Positions 6,207-13,765 are shown, numbered from the stretch's first letter. The stretch: DNA of 14,920 bases from Tissierellales bacterium (GCA_030152145.1 JASLIL010000074.1:1-14920); one strand, 5' to 3'. Notes: a model not told the origin generated them from the letters alone. Made by a program: numbers and translations.

Positions 6207-7085
6207 ATGCTGGATTTTAGATTGGAGACTTTTTTGGTCTTGTGCGAGAAGTTAAGCTATACAGAGACAGCTAGGTTTTTAAATATAACTCAGCCCAATG
6301 TTAGTCAACATATTAGGTATCTGGAGGACTATTATGGCAGGAAGCTTTTCTCCTATAAGTCAAGGCGTCTTAGCCTGACTGAGGCTGGTCAGGAACTTTT
6401 TTCCCTGGCCAAGAATCTTGAGGCTGAGTCCTATAAGATTTCCAGTGCTATGGAGGGCCTAGGTTCTAGAAGGAGCCTGAACTTCGGGGCTACCCTTACT
6501 ATTGGTGAGTATATTATGCCCCTTATACTAAGGGGGCTTGACTATGATAGCTGGCATCTTTCTATGAAGGTGGAGAATACGGAAAATCTTCTTCACAAGC
6601 TAAGGGAGGGAAAGATAGATTTTGCTATAGTTGAGGGGCATTTTAATAAGCTGGACTACGAGACTAGACTTTTTTCTAGGGAGGATTTTATAGCCATAGG
6701 ACCCAGGAACTATAGAGGGGCTTTTAGGCTAGAGGATTTGACGGGGGAGAGGCTGATTTTAAGGGAGGAAGGTTCAGGAACTAGGAGGGTTTTGGAGGAG
6801 GCTCTTTTTGATAGAAATCTGACTCTTTCTAGTTTTAAGGATCTCTTGGAGATAGGGAATATGAATGCTATAAAGGATCTGGTCTCTCAAGGAGTGGGGC
6901 TTAGCTTTCTTTACAGGAGGGCAGCTCTTGACTATATAGAGTCAGGGCTTTTAAGGGAGATTGAGCTGGAGGACTTTAAGGTTAGGAGGGAGTTTAACTT
7001 TGTCTTTTTAAAGGATAGCTACTTTAGGGATGACTACTTAAAGATCTACGAGGATTTTCTCTCTAGATTTAGGGAGGAGGCTTAG
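6207..7085 (+). CDS. LysR-family transcriptional regulator (YeiE/CysL-like)
   Basis: A 292-residue DNA-binding regulator. ATG 6207 has ATGGAGGG upstream; a TTG at 6138 in the same frame has no such site and lies in the control region. The N-terminal winged HTH (about 1-60) is typical: FLVLCEKLSYTETARFLNITQPNVSQHIRYLE, with the basic RRLSLTEAGQ wing (54-63). A substrate-binding domain of the periplasmic-binding-protein type follows, with the GEGS-type element replaced by REEGSGTRRVLEEAL and a FLYR segment near the end. EEGSGTR recurs in CysL/CysB-like members. It is divergent from the yeiH-like exporter, so it probably regulates it and itself; by analogy with YeiE the effector could be sulfite, which is inference. 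A terminator overlaps its stop codon. Confidence 0.9.
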   Translation: MLDFRLETFLVLCEKLSYTETARFLNITQPNVSQHIRYLEDYYGRKLFSYKSRRLSLTEAGQELFSLAKNLEAESYKISSAMEGLGSRRSLNFGATLTIGEYIMPLILRGLDYDSWHLSMKVENTENLLHKLREGKIDFAIVEGHFNKLDYETRLFSREDFIAIGPRNYRGAFRLEDLTGERLILREEGSGTRRVLEEALFDRNLTLSSFKDLLEIGNMNAIKDLVSQGVGLSFLYRRAALDYIESGLLREIELEDFKVRREFNFVFLKDSYFRDDYLKIYEDFLSRFREEA

Positions 7086-7101
7086 GCCTTCTCCTTTATT
7101 T
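7073..7101 (+). terminator. Terminator of the lysR gene, overlapping its stop codon
   Basis: A 9-bp stem (7073-7081 with 7086-7094, one G-U pair) whose loop TTAG contains most of the stop codon, followed by TTTATTT (7095-7101). The reading frame and the hairpin share sequence. Confidence 0.7.
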
Positions 7102-7108
7102 ATGCAAA

Positions 7109-7180
7109 AATATAAGTTTAAACTCATATTTAGGGTATAGATATTTATATATGTCACTATCTATAGAGGACATGATAGAC
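7109..7180. promoter_or_regulatory. Two dyads upstream of the mannitol operon (possible MtlR sites)
   Basis: A near-perfect 22-base palindrome spans 7109-7130 (core AGTTTAAACT at 7115-7124, one asymmetric pair). A second dyad, CTATC-N12-GATAG, spans 7157-7178. They lie roughly 100 and 60 bases before the predicted transcript start, where an activator would bind. No catabolite-repression cre site (needs a central CG) is visible in 7086-7266. Confidence 0.4.
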
Positions 7181-7191
7181 TTAACTAAACA

Positions 7192-7220
7192 TTGAAATAT
7201 CAAGGGTTTAGGGATAGTAT
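7192..7220 (+). promoter_or_regulatory. Candidate promoter of the mannitol operon
   Basis: TTGAAA (7192-7197) and TAGTAT (7215-7220) are separated by 17 bases. The transcript would start near 7227, about 40 bases before the mtlR start. The non-consensus -10 fits a promoter that needs an activator. Confidence 0.45.
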
Positions 7221-7266
7221 GAATTTAAGAATAGCTTTAAACTTACTCAGTTAAGAGGTGGTAAAA

Positions 7267-9318
7267 ATTAATAAAAGAACGAGGGATATACTTTTAGTCT
7301 TATTGGAGGCCAAGGGTCCTATTACTACTGAATATATAGGGGCTGCCTTAAATTTAAGCTCTAGGACCATAAAGAGAAATCTTAAAGATGTGGAGAACTA
7401 TTTAGAATCCTATGGCTATGATTTGGAGACAGTTCCTGGAGTTGGAGTTTACTTGAGGCTTAGTTTTGAGGAGAAGTCTGATTTGATTTATAGCTTGACT
7501 AGGACCAAGTTGTCTAGGAACTATAGTAAGGAGGAGAGGGCCTTTTATATAATAATAGATCTCTTAAAGAATAGGGGCCCTGTTAAGAGCTATAAGTACA
7601 AGGCAGAGCTGGGTGTTAGTGAGGGTACTATAAGTTCAGATCTGGATCTTGTGGAGGATATTTTAGGAGATTATAAGCTGGTCTTAGAGAGGCAGCAGGG
7701 CGTTGGTGTCTTTGTTGAGGGCAGGGAGCGAGATATGCGAAAGCTTTTGGTGGCTATTGTATATGACCTAGGTTATGAGAAGAAAATTTTGGAAACCTTG
7801 GGTCAGGCCTTGGATAGGGAGGAGAGATTTTCCCTGACTGCAGAAGATAAGCTTTTGAATATGGTTGATAGGAAGCTTATTTACCAGATGGAGAGTTTGG
7901 TGGGAGCTTTTGAGAAGGATAAGGCTTTGGGATTTACAGATAGTCAGTATGTGGCCTTGATAGTCCACTTGAGCTTGGTGGTTGAGAGACTTAGAAATGG
8001 CGATAGCATAGATATGGATGGTGACTACTTTAGGGAGCTTGCTTCTAAGGATGAGTTTCAATTGGCCTTGGGACTTAAGGCCTTGGTAGAGGAAGAGTTT
8101 TCTATAGAGATTCCCCTGGAGGAAGTGGGCTATATTACTATGCATCTTATAGGTTCTAGGAACTATAGGGAGCTTACTAGTAAAGAGGATTTTCTTATAG
8201 ATAATTTCACCTTGGTTAAGCTTGTTAAGAGCTTGGTCAAGAATATTTCTAGTTTATTGGATATTAGGCTTCTCAATGATGAGGATATAATAGTTAATCT
8301 TTCCATACATCTGGAGACTGCTATAAAGCGTATGTATATGGAGATGGATATAAGGAATCCCCTTATAGATGAGATTAGATTAAAGTATGGAAAAATATAT
8401 GGGGCTGTGGCAGATTCAGTTTATATCTTGGAGGAGGAGTATGGCATAGTGGTGCCAGAAGGTGAGATTGGATATATTACCATGCATATTGGTGCTAGTA
8501 TTGAGAAGTTAAGGCGGAGGAGATTTAAGATTGCTGTGGTTTGCCCTAGTGGTATAGGGACTTCTAGGCTTTTGGCTATGAAACTTGAGTCTGAGTTTCC
8601 AAATCTAAGGGTGGTGGATACTCTTTCTAGTATGGATTTAAGGGAGGAGGATCTTAGGACCTATGACTTTCTTGTTTCTACAGTTAGGTTGAAGATTGAC
8701 AGCCTTTCCTATATTAAGGTGAATCCACTTTTAAAGGAGGAAGATAGGTTGGCCCTAAAGGATTTTATGGCTAGACAGTCTCTTAGATCCAGGGCTTCAG
8801 AGCAGGAAAGCCTAGAGGGAATCCTGGAGAATAATATGGAGTATGAGAGGGCTATAAAATCTATAATGGATAGGGCTTTTTATAGGGAGGGGCTGAAACT
8901 TTCTAGCTATGATGAGCTTTTAGAAGAAGTTCTTGATTCTTTTAATCTTAGTGAGAAAGATAGGAAGCTTTTAAGGATGGATATACTCAAAAGGGAGAGT
9001 CTTGGAACTATGGCCTTAGAGGAACAGACTGGAATTATAGTTCATTGCAGGACTAGGGTTTTATCTGAATTGTACTTTGGATTTTTTAAACTTGAGGAAG
9101 GCTTTTACTATAAGGGTATGTATATAGATAAGTGTATCCTGCTTTTAGCACCTAGGGAGGCTAGGGCCCAGTGGATGGATACTATGAGTTATTTAACTCA
9201 GTTTATTTTTCAGCTCAAGGAATTCCCTGATACTAGGGGGGATTTTTTCTATAGATTGGAGGAGGGTCTCAAGAGTTTTTACAGGGAGATCCTGGATAGG
9301 AGTATTTCAAAATTTTAA
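7267..9318 (+). CDS. mtlR: Mannitol operon transcriptional activator MtlR
   Basis: A phosphorylation-controlled activator of the PRD class. Domains in order: HTH (about 1-60), a second Mga-type HTH (85-150), PRD1 (185-295, HLSLVVERL and YITMHLIGSR), PRD2 (310-415, SIHLETAIKRM and YITMHIGAS), an EIIB-Gat-like domain with the phospho-Cys in VVCPSGIGTSRLL (Cys426), and an EIIA-Mtl-like domain with its His in IIVHCRTR (His593). These residues correspond closely to B. subtilis MtlR Cys419 and His599. The start is not certain: GTG at 7258 is in frame but is itself part of the GAGGTG ribosome site. ATT at 7267 sits 8 bases past GAGG and would begin M-N-K-R-T, so I take it as the start (683 aa). First gene of the mtl operon, 15 bases before mtlA. 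The order mtlR-mtlA-mtlD makes it self-activating. Confidence 0.9.
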   Translation: MNKRTRDILLVLLEAKGPITTEYIGAALNLSSRTIKRNLKDVENYLESYGYDLETVPGVGVYLRLSFEEKSDLIYSLTRTKLSRNYSKEERAFYIIIDLLKNRGPVKSYKYKAELGVSEGTISSDLDLVEDILGDYKLVLERQQGVGVFVEGRERDMRKLLVAIVYDLGYEKKILETLGQALDREERFSLTAEDKLLNMVDRKLIYQMESLVGAFEKDKALGFTDSQYVALIVHLSLVVERLRNGDSIDMDGDYFRELASKDEFQLALGLKALVEEEFSIEIPLEEVGYITMHLIGSRNYRELTSKEDFLIDNFTLVKLVKSLVKNISSLLDIRLLNDEDIIVNLSIHLETAIKRMYMEMDIRNPLIDEIRLKYGKIYGAVADSVYILEEEYGIVVPEGEIGYITMHIGASIEKLRRRRFKIAVVCPSGIGTSRLLAMKLESEFPNLRVVDTLSSMDLREEDLRTYDFLVSTVRLKIDSLSYIKVNPLLKEEDRLALKDFMARQSLRSRASEQESLEGILENNMEYERAIKSIMDRAFYREGLKLSSYDELLEEVLDSFNLSEKDRKLLRMDILKRESLGTMALEEQTGIIVHCRTRVLSELYFGFFKLEEGFYYKGMYIDKCILLLAPREARAQWMDTMSYLTQFIFQLKEFPDTRGDFFYRLEEGLKSFYREILDRSISKF

Positions 9319-9333
9319 GAGGAGGTTTTTTAT

Positions 9334-11172
9334 ATGTCAAAGGAAAAAGGAAGTGCTAGTGTAAGAGTACAGAACTTTGGTAGGTTCCTAAGTGGTATGG
9401 TTATGCCAAATATAGGGGCTTTTATAGCCTGGGGTCTTATAACAGCGTTTTTTATACCTACTGGCTGGAGGCCTAATGAGGAGCTGGCTAAGTTGGTTGG
9501 ACCTATGGTTAGTATGCTTTTACCTGTATTGATAGGTTATACAGGTGGTAAGATGGTTGGTGATACTAGGGGAGGAGTTGTTGGTGCTGTTGCTACTATG
9601 GGTGTTATAGTAGGGGCTGAGATTCCTATGTTCTTAGGTGCTATGATTATGGGACCTTTAGGTGGCTGGGTTATAAAGAAGTTTGATGATCTGGTTGAGG
9701 GTAAGATAAAGTCAGGTTTTGAGATGCTGGTTAATAACTTTTCTGCTGGAATCATAGGTATGATTTTAGCTATCTTGGCTTTTAAGGGAATTGGTCCTAT
9801 AGTTACCAGTCTTACAAATGCCTTGATTCTTGTAGTTGAGAAGATAGTTAAGATGGGCTTGTTGCCTTTGGCTAGTGTTATTATAGAGCCGGCTAAGATC
9901 TTGTTTTTAAATAATGCTATAAATCATGGGGTTTTAGGACCTATAGGCTTACAGGAGGCTCAGGAGACAGGGAAGTCTATTTTCTTCCTTTTGGAGACCA
10001 ATCCAGGGCCAGGTTTGGGTATTCTTCTAGCTTACTTTATGTTTGGTAGGGATAGTGTGAAGCAGTCTACACCTAGTGCTATGATTATTCACTTTATTGG
10101 TGGTATTCATGAGATCTACTTCCCTTATGTTTTAATGAATCCAGCCCTTATATTGGCTGTAATAGCTGGGGGAGCTAGTGGAGTTTTAACTTTTAGTTTG
10201 CTAGGGGCAGGACTTTCAGCTACTCCTTCACCTGGTAGTATCTTGGCCTTGGCTGCTATGACTCCTAAGGGTTCTTTTATTGGGGTTATGGCTGGGGTTT
10301 TAGTTTCTACCCTGGTTACTTTCTTGGTGGCTAGTATTTTTGTTAAGAGGGCTAGTGCTAGAGACGGAGATCAATCTTTAGATCAAGCTAGGGAGAAGAT
10401 GGCTGGCTTGAAAAATAGAAGGGATGATAGGAGAGTTTCAAAGATAGTTGTGGCTTGTGATGCTGGTATGGGCTCTTCTGCTATGGGTGCTAGTGTTTTA
10501 AGAAAGAAGATGGAGGCGGCTGGTATATCTATTCCAGTTAGCAATAGTGCTATAGATGAGTTGCCAGTGGATGCAGATATAGTTATAACTCAAAAGACCT
10601 TAACTGATAGGGCTAGAAAGAAGAGACCAGATGCAGAGCATATATCTATAGATGACTTTATATCTACTCCCGTTTATGATCAGTTGGTTAGGAATCTTGC
10701 TGATGAGTATGGTGGTGGAGTTGTAGAAGATAGTGGGTCCAGAACTTCTAGTGGAGTTTTAAGGATGGAGAATATCTTTTTAAATCTAGATAGTGTGTCT
10801 AGAGATGATGCTATTAGGTTGGCTGGAGACTATCTTAATAAGGCTGGATTTGTTAAGGAGGGCTATACAGAGGCTATGCTTAGAAGGGAGAAAACTCTTT
10901 CAACCTATATTGGAAACAAGGTGGCCATACCTCATGGAGAGGCTGGATCTGAAGATTTGATTCTTAAGTCTGGTATAGTTATATTACAATTTAAGGATGG
11001 CGTTGACTTTGACGGAGAAAGGGCTAATTTGGTTATAGGAATAGCTGGTAAGGATGGAGAGCATCTGTCCATACTTTCTAAGTTGGCTGGAATTTTAGAG
11101 GATGAAGATAATGTTAGAAAACTTATAGAAACAGATAGTGTAGCCAAGGTTTATGAGACTATTACTATGTAA
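9334..11172 (+). CDS. mtlA: PTS mannitol-specific transporter EIICBA
   Basis: Imports mannitol across the membrane and phosphorylates it to mannitol-1-phosphate with phosphate from HPr. It has 612 residues, near the 637 of E. coli MtlA. EIIC (about 1-340) is polytopic, with the NNAINHG motif (His198) and GGIHEIYFP (256-264, Glu260). A charged linker leads to EIIB (about 368-455), whose phospho-Cys375 lies in VACDAGMGSSAMGA. A Gly/Ser-rich linker (about 460-472) precedes EIIA (473-612), with phospho-His534 in VAIPHGEA. All three domains are intact and fused; many Firmicutes instead split EIIA off as mtlF. ATG 9334 follows AAGAGGAGG. It is cotranscribed with mtlR and mtlD. Confidence 0.96.
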   Translation: MSKEKGSASVRVQNFGRFLSGMVMPNIGAFIAWGLITAFFIPTGWRPNEELAKLVGPMVSMLLPVLIGYTGGKMVGDTRGGVVGAVATMGVIVGAEIPMFLGAMIMGPLGGWVIKKFDDLVEGKIKSGFEMLVNNFSAGIIGMILAILAFKGIGPIVTSLTNALILVVEKIVKMGLLPLASVIIEPAKILFLNNAINHGVLGPIGLQEAQETGKSIFFLLETNPGPGLGILLAYFMFGRDSVKQSTPSAMIIHFIGGIHEIYFPYVLMNPALILAVIAGGASGVLTFSLLGAGLSATPSPGSILALAAMTPKGSFIGVMAGVLVSTLVTFLVASIFVKRASARDGDQSLDQAREKMAGLKNRRDDRRVSKIVVACDAGMGSSAMGASVLRKKMEAAGISIPVSNSAIDELPVDADIVITQKTLTDRARKKRPDAEHISIDDFISTPVYDQLVRNLADEYGGGVVEDSGSRTSSGVLRMENIFLNLDSVSRDDAIRLAGDYLNKAGFVKEGYTEAMLRREKTLSTYIGNKVAIPHGEAGSEDLILKSGIVILQFKDGVDFDGERANLVIGIAGKDGEHLSILSKLAGILEDEDNVRKLIETDSVAKVYETITM

Positions 11173-11186
11173 TAGGAGGGTTAAAT

Positions 11187-12326
11187 ATGAAGAAAGCAAT
11201 ACAGTTTGGGGCTGGAAATATAGGTAGGGGCTTTATTGGCTACCTACTTTCCAAGTCAGGTTATCATGTGGTATTTGCTGATATAAACAAGGAGTTAGTG
11301 GAGACTTTAAATAAGGATGGCGGCTATGATGTAGAGGTAGTTGGCCAGAGCTTGACAAGGGAGAGAGTAGATGGAGTTTCTGGCCTTTCCTCTGTGGGCA
11401 ATGAGATTTTAGAACTTATGGAGGAGGTAGAGCTTATTACTACTGCTGTTGGGCCTAATGTTTTAAAGATTATAGCACCGACTATAGCCCAGGCTATAAG
11501 AGCTAGAATGGAATCTGCTAGTAAAACCTATTTAAACATAATTCCTTGTGAGAACAAGTTGGCTGCAGGAGACTTTTTAAAAGAGGAGGTAGAGAAGAGT
11601 CTTTCTGAGGAAGAAATAGCCTATATGAATGAGTATGTTGGCTTTGTAAATGCTGCTGTAGATAGAATAGTACCACCTTTTCAGAGTGATAAGATAACTG
11701 ACGTGAGGGTGGAGGATTTTAGTGAGTGGATAGTTGATAGAAATCAATTTAAGGGAGAAATACCAAAGGTTGAGGGTATGAAACTTACTGATAATTTAAG
11801 GGCCTATACAGAGAGAAAGATATTTACTCTTAATACAGGTCATGCTAGTACAGCTTTTATGGGCTACAGGAAGGGCTATGATACTATAGACGAAAGCATT
11901 AAGGATGATGAGATTTTGGACTTGGTTTATAATATTATGGAGGAAACTGGAAATGTATTGATAAAGAAGTATGGATTTGATAGAGGGGAGCATGAGGCCT
12001 ATATAGAGAGGATTTTAAATAGGTTTAGAAATCCATATTTGAAGGATCAGCTAGTTAGAGTGGCTAGGGAGCCTCTTAGAAAACTTTCCTATGATGATAG
12101 GTTTATAAGGCCTTTAAGGTATATTTTAGAGGAAAATTTAGACTATGGATACTTGATTAAGGGTGTTGCTGCTGGATTAAAGTATGATTATGAGGGAGAT
12201 GCAGAGGCTCTTAAGATGCAGGAGATAATAGCTGGTAATGATTTGGGCCTTGCTATAGAGAGAATTTGTGGCTTAGATAGAGATAGTTTACTGGTTCATG
12301 AGATTAAAAAAGAATATTTAGCTTAG
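11187..12326 (+). CDS. mtlD: Mannitol-1-phosphate 5-dehydrogenase
   Basis: A cytosolic NAD-dependent oxidoreductase that converts mannitol-1-phosphate from MtlA into fructose-6-phosphate for glycolysis. It has 379 residues (E. coli MtlD 382). The N-terminal Rossmann fold shows GAGNIGRGFIG (8-18). The catalytic set of the polyol-specific long-chain dehydrogenases is present as Lys211, Asn216 and His219 in KIFTLNTGHAS. IPCENKLAAG (about 119-128) is also typical. ATG 11187 is preceded by AGGAGGG and lies 14 bases after the mtlA stop. It is the last gene of the operon, ended by a terminator. Confidence 0.96.
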   Translation: MKKAIQFGAGNIGRGFIGYLLSKSGYHVVFADINKELVETLNKDGGYDVEVVGQSLTRERVDGVSGLSSVGNEILELMEEVELITTAVGPNVLKIIAPTIAQAIRARMESASKTYLNIIPCENKLAAGDFLKEEVEKSLSEEEIAYMNEYVGFVNAAVDRIVPPFQSDKITDVRVEDFSEWIVDRNQFKGEIPKVEGMKLTDNLRAYTERKIFTLNTGHASTAFMGYRKGYDTIDESIKDDEILDLVYNIMEETGNVLIKKYGFDRGEHEAYIERILNRFRNPYLKDQLVRVAREPLRKLSYDDRFIRPLRYILEENLDYGYLIKGVAAGLKYDYEGDAEALKMQEIIAGNDLGLAIERICGLDRDSLLVHEIKKEYLA

Positions 12327-12331
12327 TTTTT

Positions 12332-12365
12332 GGCTGACTGCAGGTTTGCAGTTGGCCTTATTTTT
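12332..12365 (+). terminator. Terminator of the mannitol operon
   Basis: An 11-bp stem (12332-12342 with 12347-12357, two G-U pairs) with loop GGTT, then TTATTTTT (12358-12365). Confidence 0.85.
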
Positions 12366-12393
12366 AATTACCTAATTCTTGGAAATTTCTATT

Positions 12394-12432
12394 TTGAATT
12401 TGGCCTTATAGGGGTATCATAGTAGTATGATA
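12394..12432 (+). promoter_or_regulatory. Candidate promoter with a perfect dyad operator
   Basis: TTGAAT (12394-12399) with TATCAT (12415-12420) at 15 bases, or TTGGCC (12400-12405) with TAGTAT (12423-12428) at 17. A perfect dyad TATCATA-GTAG-TATGATA (12415-12432) covers the -10 region of either and looks like a repressor site. The regulator is unknown. Confidence 0.4.
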
Positions 12433-12454
12433 GTTTATGGGAGGAGGAGAAAGG

Positions 12455-13015
12455 ATGTTTAGGAAGAAAGAGGAGAAAAAGCATGTCTTGCTTAAGCTTT
12501 TGGGCTTGGCTGGTGGAGTAGCTTTAGGTGGCTATATGGGCAATAAGGTTTTCAATAAGATTCAGGAAGAGAATCCCTATAGAATGTCTAGGTATTTTAT
12601 AGTTTTTCAGAATAGTGATTTTGAAGAGGAGAGGGATAGGGCTAGGTTAGCTGTTCCCTTTGTTGATAGGGCTGGCAATAGACAGTTTCACTGGGATAAT
12701 ATAGAGAAGCTTGAGAGGGGAGATATGGTTTTTTCTATTGTGAATAGGAGGGTTGTTTCCCTTAATATGGTAAAGAATGGTTTTTATATAGAGTCTGAGA
12801 GTGGACAGGATCTTAGGGTGGTGGACTTGTTTTATGATGAATTGTCTAATCCCCTGGATATAGATCTCTATATAGATGATATCTTGAAATTGTCTCCTAA
12901 TAAGTATGGCCCTTTTGATAGACATGGAAATGGCAATGGTGGCTATATTTTTGAGGCTGGGGAGAAGCTTGGGAAGTTTTTACTTAATACTATTATAAAT
13001 GAGCAGCTTGTCTAG
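12455..13015 (+). CDS. Membrane-anchored protein with PUA/EVE-like (restriction-type) domain
   Basis: A 186-residue protein. ATG 12455 is taken as the start because the upstream GGGAGGAGGAGAAAGG is its ribosome site; ATG 12437 would make that site coding. Residues 10-33 form a Gly/Leu-rich hydrophobic helix (a Gly-zipper-like LAGGVALGGYMG) after a basic N-terminus, suggesting a short membrane anchor. Residues about 45-186 resemble the PUA/EVE-like domain found at the N-terminus of some HNH-type and modification-dependent restriction proteins: a strand FIVFQNSDFEEE, FHWDNIEKLERGDMVF (78-93), and the C-terminal YGPFDRHGNGNGGYIFEAGE (151-170). No nuclease domain follows. Function unknown; binding of a modified base or nucleotide is the family-based guess. 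It probably begins a unit with the next two genes. Confidence 0.65.
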   Translation: MFRKKEEKKHVLLKLLGLAGGVALGGYMGNKVFNKIQEENPYRMSRYFIVFQNSDFEEERDRARLAVPFVDRAGNRQFHWDNIEKLERGDMVFSIVNRRVVSLNMVKNGFYIESESGQDLRVVDLFYDELSNPLDIDLYIDDILKLSPNKYGPFDRHGNGNGGYIFEAGEKLGKFLLNTIINEQLV

Positions 13016-13031
13016 ATAAAAAGTGGTTATT

Positions 13032-13061
13032 TTATGGGATATTGGGAATATATACTATAAT
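13032..13061 (+). promoter_or_regulatory. Possible internal promoter before the 54-aa gene
   Basis: TATAAT (13056-13061) is exact, but the best -35 (TTATGG, 13032-13037, 18-base spacing) is poor. If real, it would let the small gene and mgsA be expressed apart from the gene upstream. Confidence 0.35.
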
Positions 13062-13089
13062 GGTAAATTATTGTAGGGGAGATATAATC

Positions 13090-13254
13090 ATGGATAAGGA
13101 ATTGTTAGCACATCATATAATGGATACTTATAAACCTAAGAGGGGAAAAAGGCTAAAGTCTTTGAAGAAGCTGGGTTTTTTAGCTTCCTTAATTTTAGTT
13201 TTAGGCGTTTTATATAATTTTAGGTTGGAGATAGCTAGTTTCTTCAACTTCTAA
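13090..13254 (+). CDS. Small single-pass membrane protein, 54 aa
   Basis: ATG 13090 follows GGGGAG at 7 bases; an earlier in-frame ATG at 13042 has no such site. The protein has a hydrophilic N-terminus, a basic stretch KPKRGKRLKSLKK (15-27) and one hydrophobic segment (about 29-44, GFLASLILVLGVLYNF), then a short tail. By the positive-inside rule the N-terminus should face the cytosol. I do not recognise a family. Its stop codon overlaps the ribosome site of mgsA, so translation of the two is probably coupled. Confidence 0.7.
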   Translation: MDKELLAHHIMDTYKPKRGKRLKSLKKLGFLASLILVLGVLYNFRLEIASFFNF

Positions 13255-13266
13255 GGGGGAGCTTTT

Positions 13267-13686
13267 TTGAATTTAAAGAAATGTATTGGCAGGCAGAAGA
13301 CCATAGCCTTGGTGGCTCATGATAATAAGAAGGATGAGCTTTTGGATTGGGTTATGGACAATATAGATATATTAAGGAATCATAGGCTTTGTGGTACTGG
13401 TACTACTAGTAGGATTATAGGGGAGAAGACTGGTCTTGAGATTAGGGCCTATAAGTCTGGGCCTCTTGGTGGAGATCAGCAGATAGGTGCGGCTATAGTT
13501 AATGAGGAAATAGACTTTCTAGTCTTCTTTTGGGATCCTTTGGAGGCCCAGCCTCACGACCCAGATGTTAAGGCTCTTTTGAGGATAGGAGTACTTTATG
13601 ATATTCTTATAGCCAACAATAGGCCTACAGCTGATTTTATAATAAGATCTAAGTTTATGGATGAAGATTATGGGCCTAGGTCCTAG
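13267..13686 (+). CDS. mgsA: Methylglyoxal synthase
   Basis: A cytosolic lyase that turns dihydroxyacetone phosphate into methylglyoxal and phosphate, a bypass that relieves sugar-phosphate build-up and recycles phosphate. It has 139 residues (E. coli 152, B. subtilis 137). All key residues are present at an offset of one from E. coli: His18 and Asp19 (VAHDNKK), Asp70 (GPLGGDQQIGA), Asp90 (FFWDPLEAQ), His97 and Asp100 (PHDPDVKALLR). It begins at TTG 13267, with AAGGGGGAG (13253-13261) upstream; no ATG fits. It sits 12 bases after the small membrane gene and ends at a terminator. A nearby mannitol operon, which feeds triose phosphates, is a reasonable metabolic companion. Confidence 0.96.
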   Translation: MNLKKCIGRQKTIALVAHDNKKDELLDWVMDNIDILRNHRLCGTGTTSRIIGEKTGLEIRAYKSGPLGGDQQIGAAIVNEEIDFLVFFWDPLEAQPHDPDVKALLRIGVLYDILIANNRPTADFIIRSKFMDEDYGPRS

Positions 13687-13688
13687 GG

Positions 13689-13719
13689 TTGACATAAGCT
13701 ATTGCTTGTGTTAATTTTT
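13689..13719 (+). terminator. Terminator after mgsA
   Basis: An 11-bp stem (13689-13699 with 13704-13714, two G-U pairs) with loop TATT, followed by five T residues (13715-13719). Its left arm contains an exact TTGACA (13689-13694), which with TAATTT (13712-13717) at 17 bases might also act as a weak promoter for the parvulin gene. Confidence 0.7.
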
Positions 13720-13765
13720 ATAAGATAGAAGATTAATAAATAATTTTGGAAAAGGAGATATTACC

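Noticed and set aside
7086..7257. Antiterminator RNA site or riboswitch before mtlR
   Set aside because: MtlR is a DNA-binding activator, not an RNA-binding antiterminator of the LicT type. The dyads are not followed by U runs and I recognise no aptamer consensus.
7768..8145. 125-aa open frame on the - strand opposite mtlR
   Set aside because: Antisense to conserved PRD coding sequence, with no start signal of its own.
12437..12454. Start at ATG 12437 for the PUA-like protein
   Set aside because: The bases after it are themselves the AGGAGG ribosome site for ATG 12455.
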